Shown here: positions 40,937 to 49,559 of the stretch, piece after piece
Numbering within the stretch: position 1 is the stretch's first letter
Layout: every line of letters begins with the position of its first letter
Origin: an uncultured Oscillospiraceae bacterium
Lineage (GTDB): Bacteria; Bacillota; Clostridia; Oscillospirales; JAAYXM01
Length of the DNA: 56,883 nt
Assembly (NCBI GenBank): GCA_934446465.1
Contig: CAKSEF010000004.1
Coordinates: forward strand, 1-56,883
Direction: 5' to 3'
Program-made: the position numbers and the translations under genes
Notes under the pieces: generated by a model
What the model was told of the DNA's origin: nothing
Seen by the model: the letters and a program-made list of their open reading frames with translations, nothing else
Database searches by the model: none

Positions 40937-42241
40937 TTATTCAAGGAAACCCTTATAATTCCTCATCATCATCTGGGACTCAAGCTGCTTAACAGTCTCG
41001 AGAGCAACACCGACTACGATAAGAATCGACGTACCGCCTATAGAAAGGTTCATCGACGGTACAGCGTATCCCGCAATTATCGGGAGTACAGCGATAATAC
41101 CGAGGAAGAGTGCTCCGAAGAGAGTTATCTTATTCATAACCTTTGCGATAAAGTCGGCCGTGGGTCTGCCCGGACGGAATCCGGGGATAAAGCCGCCGTT
41201 ATTCTTAAGGTTATTGGCAATTTCAATCGGGTTGTACTGAATTGCCGTATAGAAATAGCTGAATGCTACGATGAGGAGAAGGTAAACTATTGCATAAACC
41301 GCGCTCTTCGGTGAGAATACGTTATTCTGCATCCAGAGCCAGAAACCGCCTTCGGGTTTCGGGAAGAACGCTGCGATTGTCGCCGGGAATGTCGTGATAG
41401 AAGAGGCAAATATTATCGGCATAACGCCCGACATATTGACCTTCACAGGAAGGAAGGTGCTTCTTCCGCCGTACATCTTACGTCCGACAACTCTCTTCGC
41501 ATACTGGATGGTAAGTCTTCTCTCTGCGCCGTCAAAGAATACGATAAACGCGATAACAGCGAGGAACACCACAAGTATAGCGATTGCAGCTATCCAACTG
41601 AGAGCACCGTTCTGAATGTTTGCAACGATTGACTGACCTGCCGGGAACACACGCGAGACGATTGAAGCGAAAAGGATAAGTGAAATACCGTTTCCGATTC
41701 CGTTCTCGGTAATCTGTTCGCCGAGCCACATGATAAACGCGGTACCTGCCGTGAATGTTGCTATGATTATAATCATAACGAACACATTGTTCATACCGCC
41801 GTTATTGATTGCGCTTGTACCGCCAACTCCGTTTCTGAGCAATGTATAATAAGCAAAGCCCTGAAGAATACCGAGTGCGATTGTAACGTAGCGCGTAATC
41901 GAAGCAAGTTTCTTCTGGCCTTCTTCGCCGCCGTCCTTGACCATACGTTCAAGAGCAGGGATTGCAACTGCCAGAAGCTGCATGATAATTGATGCGTTAA
42001 TATACGGCTGAATTGACAGCGCGAATACATTAGCCTGCGAGAATGAACCGCCTGACATGGCGTTCATAAAACCGAGGAGTGTTCCCTCGTAGAGTCCCAT
42101 AATCTGCGTCAAAAGCTCACGGTTGATAAACGGAACCGGTATTGCCGAACCAAGTCTGAAGATAAACAGACACACGATTGTGAAAATTATCTTTTTACGA
42201 AGCTCGGGGATTTTCCACGCATTCTTAATAGTCTCTAACAA
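40937..42241 (-). CDS. secY: preprotein translocase subunit SecY
   Basis: SecY is the protein-conducting channel in the cytoplasmic membrane. The 434-residue protein has ten hydrophobic segments, with SGGSFSQANVFALSIQPYIN after the plug and GGRSTFLPVKVNMSGVMPIIFA in the later cytoplasmic loop/TM region. It starts with a TTG that directly follows the rplO stop (TAATTG), so translation is probably coupled. Confidence 0.96.
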   Translation of the reverse strand: MLETIKNAWKIPELRKKIIFTIVCLFIFRLGSAIPVPFINRELLTQIMGLYEGTLLGFMNAMSGGSFSQANVFALSIQPYINASIIMQLLAVAIPALERMVKDGGEEGQKKLASITRYVTIALGILQGFAYYTLLRNGVGGTSAINNGGMNNVFVMIIIIATFTAGTAFIMWLGEQITENGIGNGISLILFASIVSRVFPAGQSIVANIQNGALSWIAAIAILVVFLAVIAFIVFFDGAERRLTIQYAKRVVGRKMYGGRSTFLPVKVNMSGVMPIIFASSITTFPATIAAFFPKPEGGFWLWMQNNVFSPKSAVYAIVYLLLIVAFSYFYTAIQYNPIEIANNLKNNGGFIPGFRPGRPTADFIAKVMNKITLFGALFLGIIAVLPIIAGYAVPSMNLSIGGTSILIVVGVALETVKQLESQMMMRNYKGFLE

Positions 42242-42682
42242 TTAGACCACCTCGACCTTCCCTCCGGCGGCTTCAATCTTTGCCTTTGCCGTCGCGGAGA
42301 ATGCATTTGCTTTTACGGTAATCTTCTTTGTGAGCTCACCCGAGCCCAAAACTCTGAGACCGTCCTCAGCCTTGCGGATAATCCTCTTAGCAAGCAACTC
42401 TTCTGTTCCGACAACAGCGCCGTTGTCAAAAACATTGAGTGCATCAACATTGACTATTGCGAACTTCTTTGCAAAGATATTGTTAAAACCACGTTTCGGG
42501 AGACGTCTGGTAATCGGCATCTGACCGCCTTCAAATCCGATGCGGACACCGCCGCCGGACCTTGCGTTTTGACCCTTATGACCTTTTCCCGCTGTTTTTC
42601 CGTTGCCCGAGCCAGGGCCTCTGCCCTTTCGCTTTACATCGCTGACAGAGCCTGCTGCGGGAGATAATTCGTGCAGTTTCAA
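42242..42682 (-). CDS. rplO: 50S ribosomal protein L15 (uL15)
   Basis: L15 is a core 50S protein that contacts many helices of 23S rRNA during assembly. The 146 residues begin with the family sequence KLHELSPAAGSVSDVKRKGRG and the Gly-rich extended tail SGNGKTAGKGHKGQNARSGG. The start is TTG with GGGAGGTG 6 nt upstream. Confidence 0.96.
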   Translation of the reverse strand: MKLHELSPAAGSVSDVKRKGRGPGSGNGKTAGKGHKGQNARSGGGVRIGFEGGQMPITRRLPKRGFNNIFAKKFAIVNVDALNVFDNGAVVGTEELLAKRIIRKAEDGLRVLGSGELTKKITVKANAFSATAKAKIEAAGGKVEVV

Positions 42683-42698
42683 TTCCTACACCTCCCTA

Positions 42699-42878
42699 TT
42701 AAACTTCTTCAACCTTGACAAGATACGAAATCTGCTTAATTTTGCCTCTCGTCTGTGCATTGTCAGGCTGTACTGTAACATTGTTGACTTTTTTAAGGCC
42801 GAGCGATTTTGCGGTGGCAATGTGTTTATCCAATCTGCCAATCAAGCTCTTGGTTAGCGTTATTTTAAGTTGCGACAC
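42699..42878 (-). CDS. rpmD: 50S ribosomal protein L30 (uL30)
   Basis: The 59-residue product (starting at a GTG, MSQLKITLTKSLIGRLDKH) contains NNVTVQPDNAQTRGKIKQI, the core of bacterial L30. AGGAGGG lies 8 nt upstream. It occupies the usual slot between rpsE and rplO and is easily missed because it is short and begins with GTG. Confidence 0.93.
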   Translation of the reverse strand: MSQLKITLTKSLIGRLDKHIATAKSLGLKKVNNVTVQPDNAQTRGKIKQISYLVKVEEV

Positions 42879-42893
42879 GACTTTGCCCTCCTA

Positions 42894-43397
42894 CTAATCT
42901 TGAATTTCAGCAACTGTTTTTCCACGAAGGAGTGCAACTTCCTCCGCACCGCGAAGCGACTTAAGCCCCTCCATCGTAGCGGAAACTACGTTCTGCGGAT
43001 TGTTGGAGCGAAGGCATTTTGTACGGATATCTTTGATACCTGCCGCTTCTACGACTGCACGAACGGCACCTCCGGCGATAACACCGGTACCGGGGGCCGC
43101 CGGTTTAAGAAGAACTTTACCTGCACCGAAAACGCCAATTGTCTCGTGTGGGATTGTAGTTCCGAGGATTGCAATCTTTACGAGATTTTTCTTTGCGTCC
43201 TCTATACCCTTGCGTATAGCATCGGGTACTTCAGCAGCTTTTCCGAGGCCGAAGCCAACAGTTCCCTTTCCGTCGCCGACGACTACGAGGGCTGCAAACT
43301 TAAATATGCGTCCGCCCTTAACAGTCTTTGATACTCGGTTAAGAGATACGACTTTTTCCTGAAACTCATCATTTCTTTCTTCAAATCTTCCTGCCAT
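42894..43397 (-). CDS. rpsE: 30S ribosomal protein S5 (uS5)
   Basis: S5 lines the mRNA entry channel of the 30S subunit and affects decoding accuracy. The 167-residue protein has the N-terminal dsRNA-binding-like domain (EKVVSLNRVSKTVKGGRIFK) and the C-terminal domain (GVIAGGAVRAVVEAAGIKD). Family wording is intact. Confidence 0.96.
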   Translation of the reverse strand: MAGRFEERNDEFQEKVVSLNRVSKTVKGGRIFKFAALVVVGDGKGTVGFGLGKAAEVPDAIRKGIEDAKKNLVKIAILGTTIPHETIGVFGAGKVLLKPAAPGTGVIAGGAVRAVVEAAGIKDIRTKCLRSNNPQNVVSATMEGLKSLRGAEEVALLRGKTVAEIQD

Positions 43398-43418
43398 AAA
43401 AATCTTACCTCCTCCCGA

Positions 43419-43778
43419 TTAAAACCGGAGTCCGCCCTCACGGGCGCCCTCTGCAAGTTCTTGCACACGACCGTGGTATACATAACCGCCGCGGTCGAAT
43501 ACGACATCGGTTATGCCCTTTTCTTTTGCTCTCTCGGCAATCATGATGCCGACTTTCTTAGCAGCCTCTTTGTTGCCGCCGTTGCCCTCAAATCCCTTTT
43601 CGACAGTGCTTGCCGATACGAGAGTCATTCCCGTAGTATCGTCGATTATCTGAGCATAGATATTCGACAGGCTGCGGAAAACGTTAAGGCGAGGACGCTC
43701 GGCTGTACCGCTGATTTTAGCGCGTACTCTCTTATGGCGAACTAAGCGCTTTTTATTTACATCTATCTTGGATACCAT
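43419..43778 (-). CDS. rplR: 50S ribosomal protein L18 (uL18)
   Basis: L18 binds 5S rRNA with L5 and L25 in the central protuberance. The 119 residues start MVSKIDVNKKRLVRHKRVR and end with VYHGRVQELAEGAREGGLRF, the family signature. It is 21 bp from rpsE. Confidence 0.96.
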   Translation of the reverse strand: MVSKIDVNKKRLVRHKRVRAKISGTAERPRLNVFRSLSNIYAQIIDDTTGMTLVSASTVEKGFEGNGGNKEAAKKVGIMIAERAKEKGITDVVFDRGGYVYHGRVQELAEGAREGGLRF

Positions 43779-43794
43779 TTAAGCGCACCTCTCT

Positions 43795-44343
43795 TTACTT
43801 CTTCTTACCGCCGGCTTTACCTTCCTTGCGGCGGATAACCTCATCAACATACTTGATGCCTTTGCCTTTATACGGCTCAGGCGGTCTCTTTTCGCGAACT
43901 TCTGCTGCGAACTGACCGACAGCCCGCTTATCCGCTCCGCTAATAATAATCTTATTCGGAGCCGGTACATCAATCGTGATTCCCGGAATCTCATCAACGA
44001 TAACCTGATGTGAATATCCGAGGTTCATGACAAGCTGCTTGCCCTGCTTTGCGACACGGTAACCTACGCCGTTTACCTCGAGTTCCTTGCTGTAACCCTC
44101 AGTAACGCCTACTACCATGTTGTGAATGAGGCTTCTTGTGAGACCGTGAAGGCTCTTGTGTGCTTTATCCTCGCTCGGGCGGGTAACCAATACCTCTGCC
44201 CCGTCGACGGAAATCTGCATGTCGGGGTGCATCTTTGATGTAAGCGTAGCCTTAGGTCCCTTAACCGTTACCTCATTTTCGTTACCGACCGTAACTGTTA
44301 CGCCGGCCGGAATTGCTATTGGTGCTCTTCCTATACGTGACAT
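43795..44343 (-). CDS. rplF: 50S ribosomal protein L6 (uL6)
   Basis: L6 lies at the base of the factor-binding stalk near the sarcin-ricin loop. The 182-residue protein has two homologous domains and the C-terminal signature RPPEPYKGKGIKYVDEVIRR, followed by a short basic tail (KAGGKKK). Confidence 0.97.
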   Translation of the reverse strand: MSRIGRAPIAIPAGVTVTVGNENEVTVKGPKATLTSKMHPDMQISVDGAEVLVTRPSEDKAHKSLHGLTRSLIHNMVVGVTEGYSKELEVNGVGYRVAKQGKQLVMNLGYSHQVIVDEIPGITIDVPAPNKIIISGADKRAVGQFAAEVREKRPPEPYKGKGIKYVDEVIRRKEGKAGGKKK

Positions 44344-44357
44344 TATTCGGTTCCTCC

Positions 44358-44753
44358 TTACCAGATAAACGCAAGAACTTCGCCGCCGACATTGGCTTCT
44401 CTTGCCTTCTTATCTGTCATAACGCCCTTGGAAGTAGATATTATCGCAATACCGAGTCCCTTGAGCACGCGCGGCAAATCCTCAGCGCCGACGTATACGC
44501 GAAGTCCTGGCTTTGAAACACGGCGGAGACCCTTGATTACCTGTTCTTTTTCGTTGTACTTCAAAGTAACCTTAATCATGCCCTGTGCGCCGTCCGGAAT
44601 AACTTCAAAATTCTTAATGTAGCCTTCATCGAGAAGAATCTGAGCTATTGCTTTCTTCATCTTTGATGCGGGAACATCAACGCTCGCATGGCGAGCAGCA
44701 TTCGCATTTCTGATGCGTGTTAACATATCCGCAATAGGATCTGTTATTTGCAT
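44358..44753 (-). CDS. rpsH: 30S ribosomal protein S8 (uS8)
   Basis: S8 binds the central domain of 16S rRNA early in assembly and represses the spc operon in E. coli. The 131 residues start MQITDPIADMLTRIRNA and end with STSKGVMTDKKAREANVGGE, both typical. It is 64 bp after rpsZ, the largest gap in this part of the operon. Confidence 0.97.
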   Translation of the reverse strand: MQITDPIADMLTRIRNANAARHASVDVPASKMKKAIAQILLDEGYIKNFEVIPDGAQGMIKVTLKYNEKEQVIKGLRRVSKPGLRVYVGAEDLPRVLKGLGIAIISTSKGVMTDKKAREANVGGEVLAFIW

Positions 44754-44817
44754 TTGTCTTACCTCCTTTAGAGAAGTCGAAATTATAGAGTTTTCAGCTC
44801 TTTGTTTTGTTTAGAGT

Positions 44818-45003
44818 TTACCAGCTTGCTTTTCTTACGCCCGGAATCTGACCTTTGTATGCAAGCTCTCTAAAGCAGATACGGCAAATGCCGAAATCGC
44901 GGAGATATGCATGAGGTCTGCCGCATATTTTACACCTGTTATAATAACGGGTTGAGAATTTGGGCTCGTTCTTCTGTTTGAGAACCATTGCTTTCTTTGC
45001 CAT
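44818..45003 (-). CDS. rpsZ: 30S ribosomal protein S14 type Z (uS14)
   Basis: This is the 61-residue zinc-binding S14 (C+ form) with CKICGRPHAY and CRICFREL as the two CxxC pairs. The short zinc type is usual in the Firmicutes spc operon; a longer zinc-free paralogue used under zinc limitation in some species is not seen here. Confidence 0.96.
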   Translation of the reverse strand: MAKKAMVLKQKNEPKFSTRYYNRCKICGRPHAYLRDFGICRICFRELAYKGQIPGVRKASW

Positions 45004-45017
45004 AAGTCCTTGCCCTC

Positions 45018-45560
45018 CTAATTCTTAGCGAAGGGCATTCCCATGAGCGTTAAGAGCTCACGTGCCTCTTCGTCCGTATTTGCGGTAGTGCATATAACTA
45101 TGTCCATTCCGCGAATCTTATCAATTTTATCATACTCAATTTCAGGGAAAATGAGCTGCTCCTTAAGTCCGAGCGCGTAGTTTCCGCGTCCGTCAAAAGC
45201 GTTCGGGTTTACACCGCGGAAGTCGCGGACACGCGGAAGTGCTACGTTTACGAGTCTGTCAAAGAACTCCCACATGCGGTCGGCGCGGAGTGTTACTTTT
45301 GCGCCTATCGGCATACCTTCGCGAACCTTGAAGTTCGCAACGGATTTCTTTGCCTTCGTAACGATTGCTTTCTGACCTGTAATTGCTGTAATGTCAGCGA
45401 TTACCGCATCAAGGACTTTTGCGTTGTCGCGAGCTTCTCCGCATCCGACGTTTACGATTATCTTATCGAGCTTCGGAATCTGCATCGGGCTCTTGTAGGA
45501 AAACTTCTTCATAAGAGCCGGAGCAACATCGCTTTTATATGTGTCTCGTAATCTTGCCAT
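45018..45560 (-). CDS. rplE: 50S ribosomal protein L5 (uL5)
   Basis: L5 binds 5S rRNA and contacts S13 and the P-site tRNA. The 180-residue protein has the motifs IPKLDKIIVNVGCGEA and GLKEQLIFPEIEYDKIDKI, and a C-terminal TANTDEEARELL typical of the family. Confidence 0.97.
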   Translation of the reverse strand: MARLRDTYKSDVAPALMKKFSYKSPMQIPKLDKIIVNVGCGEARDNAKVLDAVIADITAITGQKAIVTKAKKSVANFKVREGMPIGAKVTLRADRMWEFFDRLVNVALPRVRDFRGVNPNAFDGRGNYALGLKEQLIFPEIEYDKIDKIRGMDIVICTTANTDEEARELLTLMGMPFAKN

Positions 45561-45578
45561 TTATGCCGTTCTCCTCTC

Positions 45579-45899
45579 TTATAATGTCTCGCCGCATTTT
45601 TTGCAGACGCAGACCTTTGAACCGTCGTCGAGGAACTTATGTCCGGACCTTGTCGGTTCGTTGCACTTCGGGCAGACGCGCATAACGTTAGAAACGTCAA
45701 TCGCTGCCTCACGGCGAATTATGCCGGAGTCTTTGCCGCCGCTTTTCTGAGCACTTACGTGTACGGTTGCGATGTTAACACCCTCAACAATTACGCGTTT
45801 GCTCTTCGGGGAAGCAGACAGAACAGTTCCGCGCTTGCCCTTATCTTTTCCGGCTAAGACGACAACTGTGTCGCCCTTCTTAACATTCAAATTGTTCAT
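45579..45899 (-). CDS. rplX: 50S ribosomal protein L24 (uL24)
   Basis: L24 is an early assembly protein with an N-terminal KOW motif (about 6-32; VKKGDTVVVLAGKDKGKRGT). The 106-residue product also carries two CxxC pairs near its C-terminus (CPKC and CKKC), found in many Firmicutes L24 sequences. The ATG at 45899 has GGAGG 8-9 nt upstream; the in-frame ATG at 45914 overlaps the rplN stop and has no good box. Confidence 0.95.
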   Translation of the reverse strand: MNNLNVKKGDTVVVLAGKDKGKRGTVLSASPKSKRVIVEGVNIATVHVSAQKSGGKDSGIIRREAAIDVSNVMRVCPKCNEPTRSGHKFLDDGSKVCVCKKCGETL

Positions 45900-45913
45900 T
45901 CCGGTTTCCTCCA

Positions 45914-46282
45914 TTAAAGGACTTCCGGCGCGAGCGACAATATCTTCATGTAATCCTTATCACGAAGTTCTCTTGCCACCGGGCCAAAAATACGAGTTCC
46001 GCGCGGGTTCTTATCTTCTTTGATTATAACCGCGGCATTCTCGTCAAATCTTATATACGTTCCGTCGTTACGGCGAACGCCCTTTGCAGAGCGAACTATT
46101 ACGGCACGGACAACTTCACCCTTCTTGACAACTCCGCCGGGATTTGCCTTACGGACCGAAGCGACTATAACATCGCCGACGTTGCCGTATCTGCGCATTG
46201 AACCGCCGAGTACACGAATGCACTTAATTTCTTTAGCGCCCGTATTATCCGCAACTTTGAGTATGGTTTCCTGCTGTACCAC
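45914..46282 (-). CDS. rplN: 50S ribosomal protein L14 (uL14)
   Basis: L14 lies at the subunit interface and contacts IF/silencing factor RsfS. The 122 residues include ADNTGAKEIKCIRVLGG and RGTRIFGPVARELR. The start is a GTG at 46282, 9 nt behind GGAGG. Its stop overlaps the region of the rplX ribosome binding site. Confidence 0.96.
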   Translation of the reverse strand: MVQQETILKVADNTGAKEIKCIRVLGGSMRRYGNVGDVIVASVRKANPGGVVKKGEVVRAVIVRSAKGVRRNDGTYIRFDENAAVIIKEDKNPRGTRIFGPVARELRDKDYMKILSLAPEVL

Positions 46283-46296
46283 AGTTCCCTACCTCC

Positions 46297-46554
46297 TTAT
46301 TGTGCTTTCTCGACTATTTCGACAAGACGCCATCTCTTATCCTTGGAAATCGGGCGTGTCTCCATAATCTTGATTTTGTCGCCTACTGCACATTCGTTTT
46401 TCTCGTCATGCACCTTAAGCTTTAATGTTCTTTTTATAATTTTCTTGTAGAGCGGATGCTGTACTCTGTCCTCAATAGCAACGACGCAAGTCTTGTCCAT
46501 TTTGTCAGATACAACTTTTCCTACTCTTGTCTTTCGGAAAGCTCTTTCACTCAT
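46297..46554 (-). CDS. rpsQ: 30S ribosomal protein S17 (uS17)
   Basis: S17 is a primary 16S rRNA-binding protein with an OB fold. The 85 residues contain GKVVSDKMDKTCVVAIE and GDKIKIMETRPISKDKRWR, the family signature. It lies between rpmC and rplN. Confidence 0.96.
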   Translation of the reverse strand: MSERAFRKTRVGKVVSDKMDKTCVVAIEDRVQHPLYKKIIKRTLKLKVHDEKNECAVGDKIKIMETRPISKDKRWRLVEIVEKAQ

Positions 46555-46603
46555 TGCTTTTGCAAACCTCCTCGTCTATACCGCTTTGTGCGGCTTCTTA
46601 TAA

Positions 46604-46798
46604 TTACTGAGAGATTTCCTGTTCACGGATGATTGTGTTGATTCTGGCTATATCTCTCTTTACTGCTGCGATTTTGATGGGGTTATCCAACTGATTTGTA
46701 GCGTGCTGGAATCTGAGGTTGAAGAGGTCTTTCTTGAGCTCTTCGAGCTTCGCACCCATCTCCTCACGGCTCATATCACGAATTTCTTTTGCCTTCAT
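46604..46798 (-). CDS. rpmC: 50S ribosomal protein L29 (uL29)
   Basis: L29 surrounds the tunnel exit and contacts SRP and trigger factor docking sites. The 64-residue two-helix protein has KDLFNLRFQHATNQLDNP, the signature. Its ATG overlaps the rplP stop codon, and no separate strong ribosome binding site is seen, so coupling with rplP is likely. Confidence 0.95.
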   Translation of the reverse strand: MKAKEIRDMSREEMGAKLEELKKDLFNLRFQHATNQLDNPIKIAAVKRDIARINTIIREQEISQ

Positions 46799-47232
46799 CA
46801 ATTATCACCACCAGTCTCGAGTACTTCTTCTTTCCTTACGAACTTACACTTTACGGGGAGTTTGTGAGACGCAAGACGCAATGCTTCGCGCGCGAGATCT
46901 TCACTTACGCCGCCGATTTCAAACATTACACGGCCGGGCTTAACAACTGCAACCCAGTATTCAGGCGAACCTTTACCGGAACCCATTCGTGTTTCAGCCG
47001 GTTTTTCCGTTACGGGCTTGTCAGGGAATATTTTAATCCAAACCTGACCGCCACGCTTGATATAACGTGTCATGGCAATACGTGCCGCCTCAATCTGGTT
47101 GCTCTTAATCCAAGCGGGTTCCGTAGCCATAAGGCCGTATTCACCGTATGTTACCTTATTACCGCGAGTAGCCTTACCCTTTAAACGGCCTCTGTGTACT
47201 CTGCGGAATTTAACTCTCTTAGGCAGAAGCAT
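46798..47232 (-). CDS. rplP: 50S ribosomal protein L16 (uL16)
   Basis: L16 helps place tRNA in the A site and is one of the last proteins to join the 50S subunit. The 144 residues start MLLPKRVKFRRVHRGRLKGK and include RMGSGKGSPEYWVAVVKPG. Its start overlaps the last base of rpsC. Confidence 0.97.
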   Translation of the reverse strand: MLLPKRVKFRRVHRGRLKGKATRGNKVTYGEYGLMATEPAWIKSNQIEAARIAMTRYIKRGGQVWIKIFPDKPVTEKPAETRMGSGKGSPEYWVAVVKPGRVMFEIGGVSEDLAREALRLASHKLPVKCKFVRKEEVLETGGDN

Positions 47233-48020
47233 TACTTGCCGCCTCCTTCCTTACGCGGAGCATTTCCTCTGTCAAACGGAGCGCGGTTATCTCTGCGCGG
47301 ACCACGGCGGTCGTTCGGACGACGGTCGCGTCTGTCGCGGCGCTCTTCGCGGGGCTTCGGCATGTCGATTGTTCTCGGTCCACGCTCACCCGTGCGGAGG
47401 ATTTCACCTTTGTAAATCCATACTTTAACGCCGATTCTTCCGTATGTTGTCTTTGCTTCTGCAAAGCCGTAGTCGATGTCGGCGCGAAGCGTCTGAAGCG
47501 GAATCATACCCTCATGATAATGTTCTGTTCTTGCGATTTCTGCTCCGCCGAGACGGCCGGAAACCGAAATCTTTATTCCCTTTGCACCCATGCGCATTGT
47601 GCGTCCCATGGACTGCTTCATTGCACGGCGGAAGGAAACTCTCTTCTCAAGCTGTTCTGCGATATATTCCGCAACGAGCTGAGAGTTTGTATCGGGATTT
47701 TTAATCTCGACAATGTTAAGTGCAACAGGCTTGCCAATCATCTTTTCGATTGAGAGGCGAAGCTTCTCGATGTCTGCACCGCCGCGGCCGATTACGATTC
47801 CGGGGCTCTTGCAGTGAATCGTAATTCTGACCTTTTTGTTATCGCGTTCAATCTCTATGCAAGGAATACCTGCGTTATAGTGATTGTTTTTGATATATTC
47901 ACGAATCTTGTAGTCTTCCACGATGAGGTCGCCGACTTTTTCGTCTCTGGCGTACCAGCGGGAATCCCAGTTTTTAATAACGCCCACACGAAGACCGTGG
48001 GGATTTACTTTCTGTCCCAT
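47232..48020 (-). CDS. rpsC: 30S ribosomal protein S3 (uS3) with extended basic tail
   Basis: S3 lines the mRNA entry pore and has helicase activity with S4 and S5. The 262-residue protein has a KH domain (GRGGADIEKLRLSIEKM, about 68-84) and the S3 C-terminal domain. It then has a low-complexity tail of some 40 residues rich in Arg, Asp and Pro (RRDRRDRRPNDRRGPRRDN), which makes it longer than the about 218 residues common in Bacillus. Confidence 0.96.
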   Translation of the reverse strand: MGQKVNPHGLRVGVIKNWDSRWYARDEKVGDLIVEDYKIREYIKNNHYNAGIPCIEIERDNKKVRITIHCKSPGIVIGRGGADIEKLRLSIEKMIGKPVALNIVEIKNPDTNSQLVAEYIAEQLEKRVSFRRAMKQSMGRTMRMGAKGIKISVSGRLGGAEIARTEHYHEGMIPLQTLRADIDYGFAEAKTTYGRIGVKVWIYKGEILRTGERGPRTIDMPKPREERRDRRDRRPNDRRGPRRDNRAPFDRGNAPRKEGGGK

Positions 48021-48035
48021 AAACTACCTCCTGAC

Positions 48036-48371
48036 CTAATCCTTCTCCGCCACAGCGAGCGTGATGTGAGAAGTTCTCTTATTGATTCGGAATGCTCTTC
48101 CCTGTGCTCTCGGCATAATTCTCTTAAGAATCGGACCGGGGCAGGCGAAAATCTGCGAAACGTAGAGATTATCCACATTCATGCCGTGGTTGGCTTCCGC
48201 ATTGGAAACTGCGCTCTTAAGGAGCTTCAGGATCGGCTCGGAAGCGGCTTTGGGCGTATTTGCCAAAATCGCTGTTGCTTCCGCAATCTTTTTGCCGCGG
48301 ATAAGGTCTGCAACAATCTTAACCTTGCGGGGCGAGATGCGGACGTAGCGTACGTATGCTGTTGCTTCCAT
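48036..48371 (-). CDS. rplV: 50S ribosomal protein L22 (uL22)
   Basis: L22 has a hairpin that forms the narrow part of the exit tunnel. The 111 residues include YVRISPRKVKIVADLIRGK and ARIMPRAQGRAFRI-like GPILKRIMPRAQGRAFRI. The ATG at 48371 with AGGAGG 8 nt upstream is preferred to the GTG one codon earlier. Confidence 0.96.
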   Translation of the reverse strand: MEATAYVRYVRISPRKVKIVADLIRGKKIAEATAILANTPKAASEPILKLLKSAVSNAEANHGMNVDNLYVSQIFACPGPILKRIMPRAQGRAFRINKRTSHITLAVAEKD

Positions 48372-48388
48372 CACTGAGTCCTCCTGTC

Positions 48389-48667
48389 TTACTTCGTGTT
48401 CGAGGTCTTGCTTCCCGAGTGACCTCTGAACGTTCTTGTCGGAGCAAATTCTCCGAGCTTATGACCGACCATGTCCTCGGTTACATAGACCGGCACGTGC
48501 TTTCTGCCGTCATGAACGGCAAATGTATGACCGACAAACTCAGGGAAGATTGTAGAAGCTCTCGACCAAGTCTTAAGAACGTTCTTCTCACCTTTTTCGT
48601 TCATCGCGATTACCCTCTTCATGAGTTCCGGGGCAACGAAGGGGCCTTTCTTTATGCTTCTGCTCAT
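48389..48667 (-). CDS. rpsS: 30S ribosomal protein S19 (uS19)
   Basis: S19 lies in the 30S head and forms a complex with S13. The 92 residues start MSRSIKKGPFVAPELMKRV and contain FVGHTFAVHDGRKHVPVYV, matching the family throughout. Confidence 0.97.
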   Translation of the reverse strand: MSRSIKKGPFVAPELMKRVIAMNEKGEKNVLKTWSRASTIFPEFVGHTFAVHDGRKHVPVYVTEDMVGHKLGEFAPTRTFRGHSGSKTSNTK

Positions 48668-48679
48668 TATTTAGCCTCC

Positions 48680-49513
48680 TTACTTACCGTTACGGCGTCT
48701 TACTATGAACTTATCAGACAAGTTCTTCTTCTTACGTGTCTTGTAACCAAGGGTTGGCTTACCCCAAGGTGTAACAGGTCTGGGACGTCCAATCGGGCTC
48801 TTACCTTCACCACCGCCGTGCGGGTGATCGCACGGGTTCATGACGGAACCGCGGACTGTCGGGCGGATACCCATATGACGCTTGCGTCCTGCCTTACCAA
48901 TCTGGACATTCTCGTGGTCGAGGTTGGAAACCTGACCTACTGTTGCCATGCAGTTAAGGCGGAACTTACGGAGTTCTCCGGACGGAAGTCTTACGAGAGC
49001 CATACCGTCTTCCTTAGCCATAAGCTGAGCTGCATTACCTGCACCGCGGACAAACTGGGCACCGCGGCCGGGATTAAGCTCGATATTGTGGATTATCGTA
49101 CCAACAGGGATATTGACAATAGGAAGCGCATTGCCCGGCTTAATATCAGCCGATGCGCTCGAAATTATCGTATCGCCTACTTTGAGATCATGCGGAGCGA
49201 TGATGTAGCGCTTCTCGCCGTCCTCATACTTTACGAGAGAGATGAATGCTCCGCGGTTCGGGTCGTACTCAAGTGTAAGAACCTCTGCGGGGATATCCAT
49301 CTTATCGCGTTTAAAATCTATAATTCTGTATTTGCGCTTGTTGCCGCCGCCACGATGACGAACAGTAATTCTTCCGTAACTGTTGCGGCCGGAATTCTTG
49401 CTGAGATTTTCCAAAAGGCTCTTTTCCGGCTTGACGTCGCTAAGAAGCTGATAGTCGGTAACTGTCATGTTACGTCTTGACGGAGTCGTCGGTTTAAACG
49501 TTCTTACAGCCAT
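48680..49513 (-). CDS. rplB: 50S ribosomal protein L2 (uL2)
   Basis: L2 is needed for subunit association and peptidyl transferase assembly. The 277 residues start MAVRTFKPTTPSRRNMTV, and the region around GSVMNPCDHPHGGGEGKSPI holds the conserved His used in peptidyl transferase studies. It ends with a basic KTRKKKNLSDKFIVRRR. Confidence 0.98.
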   Translation of the reverse strand: MAVRTFKPTTPSRRNMTVTDYQLLSDVKPEKSLLENLSKNSGRNSYGRITVRHRGGGNKRKYRIIDFKRDKMDIPAEVLTLEYDPNRGAFISLVKYEDGEKRYIIAPHDLKVGDTIISSASADIKPGNALPIVNIPVGTIIHNIELNPGRGAQFVRGAGNAAQLMAKEDGMALVRLPSGELRKFRLNCMATVGQVSNLDHENVQIGKAGRKRHMGIRPTVRGSVMNPCDHPHGGGEGKSPIGRPRPVTPWGKPTLGYKTRKKKNLSDKFIVRRRNGK

Positions 49514-49559
49514 TTGTTTTTTCCTCCTTTAAATGGTGTTAGTTACTAATCCGTCGGGA

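Noticed and set aside
45579..45899. Zinc-finger-like end of L24 as something new
   Set aside because: Many Firmicutes L24 proteins end with similar CPKC and CKKC pairs, so this is normal.
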